From the NCBI RefSeq assembly GCF_963169125.1, contig NC_084795.1, positions 143,009,766-143,073,765 of the forward strand: 64,000 nt of DNA. The letters run 5' to 3'. A model generated the notes under the pieces. The model saw only the letters and a list, made by a program, of their open reading frames with translations, did not search any database and had not been told where the DNA came from. Of the stretch, positions 33,925 through 43,865 are shown one piece after another. The stretch's first letter is position 1; every line of letters begins with the position of its first letter. A program made the translations under genes and the position numbers. The stretch is from Humulus lupulus (taxonomy: Eukaryota; Streptophyta; Magnoliopsida; Rosales; Cannabaceae).

Positions 33925-35518
33925 GCAATGATTTTATATATATATATATTTTCTACTCTTTCAATATTTTTAAATTTTCATTGATATATTTTTTGATTGG
34001 ATACTTTTATTTTAAATTTTTTGAATAAGTTTTTGTTCCACTAATTGGTATCTAGAAATTGTATCATGGAATAACTCTTGGAAACACCAATAACATAGAA
34101 CACCATAAAAAATTGTCAACTAATGATTAGTATTGATACATCTGCATATACTAAATAGTATCTAAATCATATTATTGAATGAGTTTTTGATGTTCTACTA
34201 TATATGGTACCATTTATACTCTTTTTCATAATTTGAAATTTGAATTAATGTAATTTTTAATTGAATATTTTTTACAATTTAAATTTTTTGAATAAGTTTT
34301 TGTTGATCCATTAATTGGTATCTAGAAACTAAATCGTGAAAAAACTTCAATAAACCAAAAGCATTACAATAAAAGTTGTCAATTATCGATTAGTATCTAA
34401 AAGTCTACATTAACTACCAATTAGTATCTACTCGTATGTGTAAACTTCTCACTGATAATGGTAACTTGATGTCAATTTTTCTTTAAGAATGGTTGTAAAT
34501 AGCAGTTGTATTCTATATATAAAAAAATGTTAATTATTTATTAAATTTAAATTTTGTAATTGAATCTTATTTTAGCCAATAGCAAGATATCTTAGGAAGG
34601 TTGTCATGGTGAGTGATTTAAAGGAATTGAAATATTTAATTTAATTATCTTATATGTGTTATATATGATAATAATTTACTAGATTTGGTTATTTTATTTT
34701 TTCAAAAATAGTATTGTAATTAAGTTACCCTATTAGTATAGATGTGTAAACTCCCCTATAAATATCTTATATCTGAAATAATTCTTTATTTGGAAAGGGA
34801 AAGAGTAAAAGTATTATTGTTTTTAGAGTTAAGAATAAATAAAAAACAATATTCTATTATCTTACTTATTATAAAAATATTAAAAATATATATATTATAT
34901 TTATACAAATTAACAATTTAGAAAACTTATTCCACTTTTGATTTATTTTTCTCAGGTGTTTTGTTATAATATATTGTGATTTCATCTCAAGAACAATCTG
35001 AACAATCCAAATATTAGTTAAATTATTATTATTCTCAGTACATTAACAAATTCCAATTTATTATTTATACATAAACTAAACTATTACATTATTCAACATC
35101 GTTTCACCAAATAAAATGAAAACCAAAGCAAACATGAATGAATACCACTTTCAAACCATTCGACTCTTTGTATTACATTTAGATTAAGAAAAAACTAAGA
35201 GTTACATCTCAACTACACTTCAAAAATATTTAATAATTGTAATCCTTTACCGAAATCGAAAATAAAATCAGAAATAAATAACCCATAGGTTCAGAATCAT
35301 CCAAACAACTGGTTTAAATCAAATACTTTTCGTTGTGCTTTTTAAAGTTTGTTACTTATAAATATTCTTAAAAAATAATTTTTATAAATTACTAATATCA
35401 TTATTATTGAACACAATCTAACTTTTATGTTTTGGCTATTAACCAGTCTCCTGACTATTTAAAAAAGAATGTTTAAAGACATATAAGATAGATAGAACAT
35501 TGAGACTATGAGATATAC
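33925..35518. other. AT-rich intergenic DNA
   Basis: Continues the AT-rich block that the solo LTR split, with a (TA)n run at about 33935-33948 and more WTTGGTATC-like words up to about 34430. No gene is supported before the RING ORF. Confidence 0.6.
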
Positions 35519-35782
35519 ATGGCAGTTGAGGATTGGTTTCCATATTGGAATAATATGGACATTGTGGATTTAATTCTTATTACTTTCATAGTTGGAGAAG
35601 GTGATGAACATATAGGGCAGAACTGTCCTGTGTGTTTGGAGGAATTTGAAGTGGGAACGAGCTATGCACATATGCCACAATGTTTACATTTGTTTCATGT
35701 CGAGTGTATTGTTAACTGCCTTCGTCGAAATCCTTCTTGCCCAATTTGTCGAACTCAATTATTTCATTTAATTTGGTTTTAA
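35519..35782 (+). CDS. Small RING-H2 finger protein, candidate host gene
   Basis: An 87-residue ORF starting at ATG 35519. Residues about 39-82 form a RING-H2 finger: CPVC, 15 residues, CLH, LFHVEC, 10 residues, CPIC. All eight metal ligands (C-C-C-H-H-C-C-C) are present in the ATL-like spacing. RING-H2 proteins are usually E3 ubiquitin ligases that bind an E2 enzyme. Here there is no clear transmembrane segment and only about 38 residues before the finger, much shorter than ATL proteins. The intact finger in otherwise AT-rich DNA suggests selection or a recent origin; a fragment of a larger gene is equally possible. It lies about 300 bp upstream of the hydrolase start codon, same strand. Confidence 0.6.
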   Translation: MAVEDWFPYWNNMDIVDLILITFIVGEGDEHIGQNCPVCLEEFEVGTSYAHMPQCLHLFHVECIVNCLRRNPSCPICRTQLFHLIWF

Positions 35783-36080
35783 TCAGTTATAGGTTTAATA
35801 TATTATGTTATTGAAGCAATCGCTGTTTGAAAATGTACCTCAAAGTACTTATTCACGTAATACGACAACAACTTTCTACTTAAATCATGTTGTACATTTT
35901 AATAATCATGTTATTTATTATCTAATTAATTTTTTGAATATTACATCGTTTCTAAAACGTATAAAATATAATGTGAATGCACGTATTTTATATCTAATAT
36001 ATATATAAATATATATAGAGAGAATGGTTCAGTAGGCATCATTTTCTACCCGTGTTACTTACACCTACCAATTGGGCCTC
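35783..36080 (+). promoter_or_regulatory. Upstream region of the auxin-conjugate hydrolase gene
   Basis: AT-rich sequence between the RING ORF and the ATG at 36081. A long TATA-like run (TATATATAAATATATATA) at about 36001-36018 lies 60-80 bp before the start codon and is a plausible core promoter. No other element is recognised. Confidence 0.45.
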
Positions 36081-36112
36081 ATGGAGTTTCATCAACACAT
36101 ATTCTTGACCTC
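36081..36112 (+). pseudogene. IAA-amino acid hydrolase (ILR1-like), first 32 nt of exon 1
   Basis: ATG at 36081 opens 10 codons plus two bases of a signal peptide (MEFHQHIFLT). The gene is then cut by copia B, which duplicated ACCTC (36108-36112 and 58029-58033). Removing the element and one duplication joins TC at 36111-36112 to C at 58034, giving an uninterrupted frame into a hydrophobic signal-peptide core. The two parts are now about 22 kb apart. Family knowledge: M20 metallopeptidase-like amidohydrolases of the ER that release free auxin from amino acid conjugates. Confidence 0.85.
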
Positions 36113-36313
36113 TATTGGAAAAAAGAAGTAAAAAAGCTTTATTGATTTGTGCAGAAAATGGTCTCAGTCCATTACAAAGAAAGGGGTCTTAGCTATATAT
36201 AGCTAAGAATAAAACTCAAAGAAAAGCAAAGTAACAAGACTCTAACAAATTACAAGATTAGCTAAATTAATCTAACTATAAAACTAACTTATAACAACTT
36301 AAGGGTTCTAATA
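36113..36313 (-). repeat. 3' LTR of copia B
   Basis: 201 bp, TATTGG ... TTCTAATA, aligning with the right LTR with roughly a dozen differences. The purine tract GAGGGGGCG of the minus strand lies just inside it at about 36314-36322. Confidence 0.93.
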
Positions 36314-37521
36314 CGCCCCCTCAAGATGGAGTGTAAAGATTTTGTACACTCATATTGGTAATGAACTCCTTTAATTGAGCTAGAAAGAGAGCCTTTGTGA
36401 AAATATCAACAAGATTATGTTGAGTTGAAACATGATTGAGCTTTATGATACCACTTTGAATTTTTTCGCGAAATATGTGGCAATCTATTTCCACATGCTT
36501 GGTAAGCTCATGGAAAACGGGATTCTCGAAGATATTAATAGCAACTGTGTTATCAGATGATTGATGTCGAAGTCATGAAGGAGGGATAACAACCAAACTA
36601 TTTCACATGTGGCATTGGCTATTGCTCTGTATTCGGCTTCAGCAGAGGAGCAGGAGACAATGGATTGTTGTTTAGACTTCCATGAGATGAGGGCTATCCA
36701 AGGAAGATGCAAAAACCTGAAACTGATCTTCTTATATCGATGCAGCTACCCCAATCCGCATCAGTATAGATTTTCAATGAGAAGTCAGCTGGAGTGAATT
36801 TTGTTTTTGTATATGCCCGAAGAGTTGTGTTTATCTTTGATGGATAAAAGAGGCCTTGAGCAAGTGTTCATTTGAGATAGTGAGTAGGGTCCATTAGTTC
36901 ATCTCCTTCATCTTTAGATAACTTGATGTTAGGTTCCATCAGAGTAGAGGCTAGTTTAACTCCAAGATAACCTGCATCATCAAGTAATTGCAAGATAAAA
37001 GGTCTCTGAGAAATAGAAATGCCATTAGTTGTCCTTCCTATTTCAAGGCCAAGAAAAAATCGAAGTGGGCATAACTCTTTAAATTTGAAATATGTATGTA
37101 ATTGTGATTTAAATAGAGAACATCCTCATCATTATTACTAGAAATTATTATATCATCAACATATATAAGTAAGGCAATGAATACACCTGATTTTTTGTGG
37201 ATGAAGAGTGAATGGCCGATGGAGATTATTTTAGTCCATTGTGACTTTTGTTTAATTTGCACATGGGATTAGGAGGGATCGCCCCCTTAATGATATATCC
37301 TTTTGGAATAGTCATATACACTTGCTCATTCAAGTTACCATGGAGGAAAGCATTATCTATATCTATTTGATGTAAAGATAAGTTTTGAACAGCAGCTATT
37401 GCCAATAACATTTTAAGAGTTGTAAATTTAGCAACTGGTGCAAAATTTTTAGAGTAGTCGATACCTTCTTTTTGAGTGTATCCTTTGGCGATAGGACGAG
37501 CTTTGTAATGGTCAATCTCTC
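36314..37521 (-). pseudogene. Copia B reverse transcriptase (C-terminal part) and RNase H
   Basis: The RT begins at the junction with Tat-3 in HYKARPIAKGYTQKEGIDYS and has LHQIDIDNAFLHGNL and the active site YVDDI at 37149-37163. The RNase H part has [20 protein letters not shown], with the typical copia SSAEAEYRA motif, near 36690-36620. There are several frameshifts and stops. The N-terminal portion of pol continues on the far side of Tat-3 at 52390. Confidence 0.9.
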
Positions 37522-38291
37522 TGTTGTACCCCACAATAAACACAAATTGAATTACTCATGTCAGGGTACAGCTGGTAGATAAGCGCATGGAGAAAGCAGA
37601 CAGGGAGAACGCCTAGCTAACTTTGACATGAGCAGTTCGAGTCAAACTTGGAAGTACGACAACCAGATAATCTCCAGGTCGCCTATTGCACCAATAACCT
37701 AGTTCGAGATGCATGATGACTAGATTTCCTACTAGGTACTCTAAACTTGGCCCATGTCAAGTTTCGCTAGCTCTTCGACATCCAGCTCGAGGGAAGTATC
37801 TAGCTCACAAAAACCTGATCATGACGCATAGTGAAGAATCCCAAAAGACTCAAAGATCCCTTATACGCTCATTAATGCCCAGATTGTATTACATATTTAT
37901 TACTCGAGATAACGAATGTCAATTCCATAGGCAATCATATCCCTATGCAAATGGGATATTATTCTGATTAAGTATTTACCATATTTATGCACGCGGTTGC
38001 CCTAAGATGTCCAGAAAAAACCACTATGAATATCAAGGGAATGGACAGAAAAAGGGATGGATTTTTGATATACTGAAACTTTGCTAAAATTGTAAGAAAC
38101 TATTTCATCCAGAGCTTAAAAGAGATTAATAATATTGTCTCGTTGACTAGGTGGATTTTAACAAATGAACCATGTTCAAGTGTGAGTGTTTGAAGTATTG
38201 TTCATTTGATTAATTACATTTTAGTAAAAAAGCACTAATATCTCGGTTGTCAGATTTCTTAATCCACTGTTGACGAAAAACCATGTCAATA
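37522..38291 (+). repeat. 5' LTR of Tat-3
   Basis: 770 bp, TGTTGTAC ... GTCAATA. The last bases (CAATA) are diverged from the CAACA of the other LTR. An apparent core promoter was not resolved. Confidence 0.93.
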
Positions 38292-38293
38292 GA

Positions 38294-38312
38294 TTGGTGC
38301 TTTCGTTGAGAG
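38294..38312 (+). other. Primer binding site of Tat-3
   Basis: TTGGTGCTTTCGTTGAGAG, 2 bp after the LTR, one to two bases different from Tat-1 and Tat-2. Confidence 0.7.
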
Positions 38313-38360
38313 CTCATTAGTGATTTTATCCCCTACGCAAAGTTTCACTCAACATTCACC

Positions 38361-41265
38361 ATGGTGGTCACCTAATCTATGCATGAAAATGAAATGGAGA
38401 AACGTGGTGATCAGGAGGCGCATCATACGGCTGTCTCTGCTGGAAAAAGCTTAGACACTCAGCAACGCCTTGAAAGAAACATGTGGGCCAAGACGATACT
38501 GGGACTTCAGCATCATGGCCACCATAACCCAATCTGGGGTATCTGACACCCATTGAGATGGAAAATGCCCAATTAAGGAGTCATCTTGCTAGGTCTAACA
38601 AGCAGTATAAGCCACACTCTATTGTTCATTAGCCTCTGATATGTTGCCCCTGCATTTTTTAGGCCAAAAGGCATGACCTTGTAGTAGTATAAGCCACGCT
38701 TTGTTGTGAATGCAATGTTGATTCGATCCTCCTTCTTTGGGATCTGGCTATATCCTGAGTAAGGATCGAGGAAGCTCATTCTTTCATAACTTTTCGTAGC
38801 ATCTATCATCTGATCAATTTTTGGGAGTGGGTAGTTGTCTATGGGGCATGCTTTATTTAGGTTGGTATAGTCGATACATACTCATTTCTTCCCATTCTTT
38901 TTTGGAACCACCACAGGGTTTGCTAACCAACTGGGGTATAGGCACTCCTCAATTGCACCTATACTCACCAAACGTTCCACTTCATCTTGTATTGCTTGAT
39001 TAACTTATGGAGTGAACCTTCTCTGTCTCTGTTTTACAGTTGGAAAGTCTTTTGATATATTGAGGCTATGACACATGATTTCTTGGTTGATGTCGAGCAT
39101 GTCATGTGGGGACCAGGCAAAAGTCCCAAATCTTGTCTTGAGGAATTTGATCAGTTCTTGCTTCTCGGGATCTGGCAATTGGGTACTTACCATCAATTTT
39201 TTAGATGGGTCGTTCGAGTCTATGCTAATCTCTTCTAAATCATCGAGAGTTGACTGTGGTTTTTTGTGCTCTTCCTCGCCTTCTATATCTTTGAGATATG
39301 CTGGTAACTTGCCCGCTAATTTCTATTTGGTGCTAATGCCGTCAGAGGCCGGTGCTTCCACCTTGTTTATTTCTTTCAGGGTTAAGTAGCACTTCTTCGC
39401 CTACCTTTGGCATCCCTTTATGTCGATGGTGTAACGCCCATTGGGTGATTGACATCGCATGACTTGGTGTAAAGTGGAGGCAACGCCCTGCATTCTATGG
39501 ATCCAACTTCGCCCCATAATCGTGTTGTTGCTTGTGATGGAGTCTATTATCAGGAAGTCCATTTCTAAATTGTGTTCTGCGGCGACGACATTTATTCTGA
39601 TAGCTCCCTTTGGGTAGACTTTTTGGCTATTGAACCCTAGGATTGGCACGACAGAACATCTGATCAAGCTTTCCTCAAGACCCATTTTCTGGAAGGCTTC
39701 ACTACCCCCTCTTGCAACCGATGTTAACATCAGAAAGAAGCAAAGTGGGTCCCATAGGTCCCACAGGAATAACCAACTCAATCCCAGTCAGGACTGCAAC
39801 TCTGAGATCCATACCTTCTGGGAAAAATCAGCGGAGTACTCAACTTGCTAATTCTCGTAGGAATCATCATCCCCATGTTAGTCGATTGATCAGAACTGCA
39901 ACCCCTAGCTCTGTGCCTTCTGAGCAGGTTCCAAGGAATGTTCATAATAACCCTACAGGGCGAGCTGGGACCAATTCAAGGAGACAGAACACCCCAACAA
40001 ATCCATTCGTGCTGCAATCAGAGCCTCCTGCACAAAGTACTTGGGAGATCGAGGTAGAACAGAGACGAACTAACCTAGTGTGCTTTGATGGAACGAGGAT
40101 AGCCTCATCGATAAGACACTTGCCATCACCAGTTCGACATCTGACACCTCCTTGCCCGCAGAGGAATGCTCCAGCTCGAGGGGATAGCAGGAGAAATCCT
40201 CCTCCATTACAGGACATCTATGTCCCATGGCCTCGCGCTAATAATCCAAGTCCTCGATCTCAGCCACGGGTTGTAAGATTCGCTAACAGAAGTTATTGGA
40301 CGGAGAGCCAGCGTGGAGGCAGGTCTGAAAGCGAACTGAAGAGTCATTTTAGTTTCGCACAAAGTCTTCGTTCCGATCACACCCTGACCTGCATGATCAT
40401 CTGAATTCACAAAGGAGGTATCCAGCTCGCCATAATGATGTGAGTTATACTCAGCATGGGGGAGATTTGTCTATCGTACTTTGTCCCACCTAACCAAGCT
40501 CAAACTTAGAGGGAAACCAACCCATCTAACCCATGCAATAGGATGGGGGCTGATGATCAACTCCCAAATAACCTAGATACCAAGGATCCAACCCTTAAGC
40601 GACTGGCCTTGATGGAGGAGCAGATGTAGAGGCTCCTATTAGGAAAAAGAGTCAATGATTATGATTCTGATGAGGAGATCGAGCGTTTTGCTCCAAACAT
40701 CACGGTAGCTCCATATCCTGTTGGCTTCAGGATGTCGACCATGCTCGCATATGATGGAAACATTGACCTGTCCAATCACCTCGGGACATTCAATACACTA
40801 ATGATGGACCACAATGTTGGGTTTGACCTTAGATGTATCTTGTTCCCTGCAACTCTGATTGGACCCACCAGGTTGTGGTTCAACAAATACAAAAGACATT
40901 CAATCACCTCACGGTAGAAATTGTCTTCTGAATTTAAGAGACAGTTCCGAGCTTCGAAAGGAAACTTGCGTTGAGGTCGATTCGTTGGACAACATAAAAC
41001 GACAACCTAGTGAGTCCCTGAAAGCATATATGAGAAATTTCACAAATGCAGTAGCACGAGCTAGAGATGTTGATGATAGCTCCAAGCTCATCGCAATGAG
41101 GACGGGAATCACGGTCCAAGGTGATTTATGGCAAGGACTCCAGCGAAAAGGAGTAAAAAGTGTAGATGAATTCCTAGCCCGAGCTCAGGAATGAATTAAT
41201 CTAGAGGAGGTGCAATCTACTATCACGTGAACCAGCTAGACCCCTGTTTAGCCTGCTGGAGTGGT
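38361..41265 (+). pseudogene. Tat-3 gag, N-terminal and central part, heavily broken
   Basis: ATG 38361 opens MVVT, then a TAA at 38373-38375, then a region matching Tat-1 gag (GDQEAHHTAV). At about 38605 it is interrupted by an inverted pol fragment and resumes near 39700 with TDVNIRKKQSGSHRSHRNNQ. Later matches are SNHLGTFNTLMMDHNVGFDL near 40780 and ESLKAYMRNFTNAVARARD near 41015. It is cut at 41265 by the E solo LTR; the last 5 bp, GTGGT, are its duplication. Stops and frame changes occur throughout. Confidence 0.85.
38605..39700 (-). mobile_element. Inverted protease-RT fragment of a different Ty3/gypsy family, inside Tat-3 gag
   Basis: The minus strand reads from EAFQKMGLEES through a protease-like part with NTIMGRSWIHRMQGVASTLH and an RT N-terminal half (LANPVVVPKKNGK, CIDYTNLNKACPIDNYPLP, FLDPYSGYSQIPK, MPFGLKNAGATYQRLMNN), stopping before the YVDD box. 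It is not the Tat-1/2/3 sequence. There is no LTR or target duplication at either end, and about seven gag codons are missing at the junction. TAA/TAG stops occur in it. Confidence 0.8.
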
Positions 41266-43181
41266 TGTAGAGTCCAAGAACTTTACTTAGCTAATTATTT
41301 AGTAGTATTATAGTATGTATAGTATTATCTTTGTAACTGTGGATTTTTGGTTCAGACCGGGAATTATTTGGACACTCATAGTAGTACTTATAGATTTTCT
41401 AAGTTTAACCTATAGTTTAAGAATATTAAGTATAACCTAAGGTTTGATTATATGACTGATATTAAGGATAATATTTGTTATACTATAAGGTTTAGATGAG
41501 GACCAATAGGATTTTAAGCACATGTTATGAATGGATGATTAAGAATTATGTATTTTGAGGATTAAATTTAATAAGGAGTAAAGTTTGAATGTTATAAGGT
41601 CAGTCAGCAGCTTTGAATACGTTGAGGGCTTAGTCAAGGCTGTTTACTCCATTCAAACTTAGCTAAAAATGTGTAATTTCGTGTTTAAATATTCAGCGTG
41701 TGCCGATATATCGCAGCTATAGGGGGCGATATATCGCAGCATGTAGATACGGAAAACACGAAACGATGCACGGTCGCCTCGGGCATACTGGCCCAGGCGA
41801 TATATCGCCTACAGGGGGCGATATATCGCCTCCTTCAGCATAATTCAAATGTTTTTGAATTCTTTTTCCTTTCAACCATTCAACTTCTTCATAAGTCCAG
41901 CATCTTTTGAACGAGTCTTCAGCCTTTACTAAACGATTATTCAAATTATTTTCACCTAAAAAGCTATTATTTTTATTCAAGTAAAATTAAGATTCCTTCA
42001 TTCCCAAACTCTATAAATAGGACCTAGTACCCAGCCATTATTCACCTTTTACTCTAAGTTCAGAAGCTGCAAGTGCTAGGAGAGTGTGAGAGTTAAACAC
42101 TTGGGTGGGAAAATCATAAGCTTAATCATCTTAAGCTTATCAAACACTTTGGGAAGTAAGATTTCATAGTATTTCGGTTCGAGGGTTAGATTGATCTACA
42201 AGTCCTCAAGGTATTCAACACACTCTAGTTCATTGGTTTTATGTTATGTTTCCCTTCTCTTAGTCTTCTACTCAGTCTTCTAACCTCATTCTTATCTTGG
42301 TTAGGGAATCTAAGTTCTTGAGCACATAAGTTTTGGTAAGTGTGACTTTCAATGGTTTAGTCTTTCCATTCCTTTCATTTCATCTATTTTTCTTCATTAG
42401 ACTCACCCTGTTATATATGGTTTTAGGAGTGTTCCAAAAAGTCCCAACGCTGTCCTCTTATCCCGGTAACTTTGGTAAGGAAAATAGGGTAGAATCAATA
42501 TGTTATATGCTTATGTTATCTTATGTTTTATGTTATTAAATGTATTATGATATGTATGTATGTATGTAGGCTTGGGCATATGACCCATATGACTAACAAG
42601 ACCCCAAAAGATTATGGGCATATGACCTACTTAGCAAGTAGGACCCCACTAATCCAATGGGCATATGACTTGCTTAGTCTATGGGACCCCAAGTAACAAT
42701 GGCCATTATAGTATGTGTATGTTATAAGTATTATGTTAAGTCTTTATGTTTCTTATGAAATTTATGTTTATGACTATGTGTTAGATTTTCCTTGCTGGGC
42801 ATTAGGCTCATTCCTTTTCGTTTTATGTGCAGGAAAATAGCTTTAGAGGCAGTAAGATTCGTGGACGCTTAGAGAATGTGTATCGATGGTGAATGGAGGC
42901 AAGGAGTTGAGAGTTCGATTTCTCGAGGATGTAGTCTTGTTTTACTTTTTTTATGGTTTTACATGTATTTTTCCTCACTTTCTATGTAACTCCTTTTTAC
43001 TTTAAGTTATGTTTTGTTTTAAAGACAATGGGTACCCATATCCTACTTATTTTATGAAAGTAACTTTTGTTTCTACAAGTTTCTAATAAATTTATGGTAT
43101 TTTCGCAAATGTAAGTCTTATTAAGGTTTGTATGTATAGTTTCATTAATGGTCCAAAAGTCTAGAGTAGTGGGCTATTACA
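41266..43181 (+). mobile_element. Family E solo LTR (1916 bp)
   Basis: TGTAGAGTCC ... GGGCTATTACA with perfect duplication GTGGT at 41261-41265 and 43182-43186. Tat-3 gag reads on across it. TATA box TATAAATA at 42012-42019. It holds four GCGATATATCGC-type palindromes (about 41703-41833), three 42-43 bp tandem units (from 42574) and a CTTGCTGGGC block near 42790. The lineage is unknown because no coding part is present in the window. Confidence 0.93.
42574..42700 (+). repeat. Three 42-43 bp tandem units in the E LTR
   Basis: GGGCATATGAC begins units at 42574, 42616 and 42659. Each unit ends in GACCCCA or GGACCCC. They lie downstream of the TATA box, in the transcribed part of the LTR. Confidence 0.85.
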
Positions 43182-43865
43182 GTGGTGGCAGATGTTACAG
43201 CTACGGCTCAGACTGTTACCTAGAATATCCAGGTGGGGAACAATAGGAGGAAAAGGCTGGTGAGGGCGACCATAATGGAACCAAAAAGAACAAGCCTAGA
43301 GTAAATTTCGAGCCCATTTACACCAACAATACCGACCTGACTGATATGCCAGAGCATATTTTCCTGGCGAATTCAAATTGCCTTCCACGGAAGAAGCGAG
43401 AGCCATTGAGGCACCAGAGGGCGAAGAGAGATCCTTCTAAGTTTTGGCGATAGCACAATGACATCTGCCATAACACTGATGATTGCTGCCATAACCGACA
43501 GCCAACGGGATGATTGGACTGGTAATCATGCTAAAGGATGATATGCGAAATACTTCTAAAATACTAAAGTTCATCGTAATCAATTGTCCAGCTGCCTACA
43601 ATGTGATCTTGGAACGACCCACATTGATGACTTTTGAGGTTATCACCTCGATTTGACAATTAGACATGAAGTTACCCTCAATCGGGTATCGTACGGTGAG
43701 AGGAGACCAGCTCGCCGCCAAGGAACGCTATAGCATTGCCATGAAGGGAAAACCACAACCTAGGCAGCAAGCAATGGTCGTGATCGACGGAGGAGAGCTG
43801 CCCCAGGCAATGGAAATTGCCCTTGAGGAAAAAGAACCTCAGAAAGAAAGTAACGAGGTCGCCTA
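43182..43865 (+). pseudogene. Tat-3 gag C-terminus joined to protease remnant, internal deletion
   Basis: Gag resumes after the E LTR (HIFLANSNCLPRKKREPLR) and reaches the finger segment HNDICHNTDDCCH near 43475. It then jumps directly to the late protease segment (GLVIMLKDD, then CPAAYNVILERPTLMTFEVI). Compared with Tat-1, more than 100 codons are missing, including the Asp active site. The junction is near 43488. It continues to RGDQLAAKERYSIAMKGK and TAG 43864-43866. Confidence 0.8.

Noticed and set aside
41703..41833. Repeated GCGATATATCGC words as a CRISPR array
   Set aside because: Only four palindromes with irregular spacing inside a plant LTR; no spacers of constant length and a eukaryotic context.
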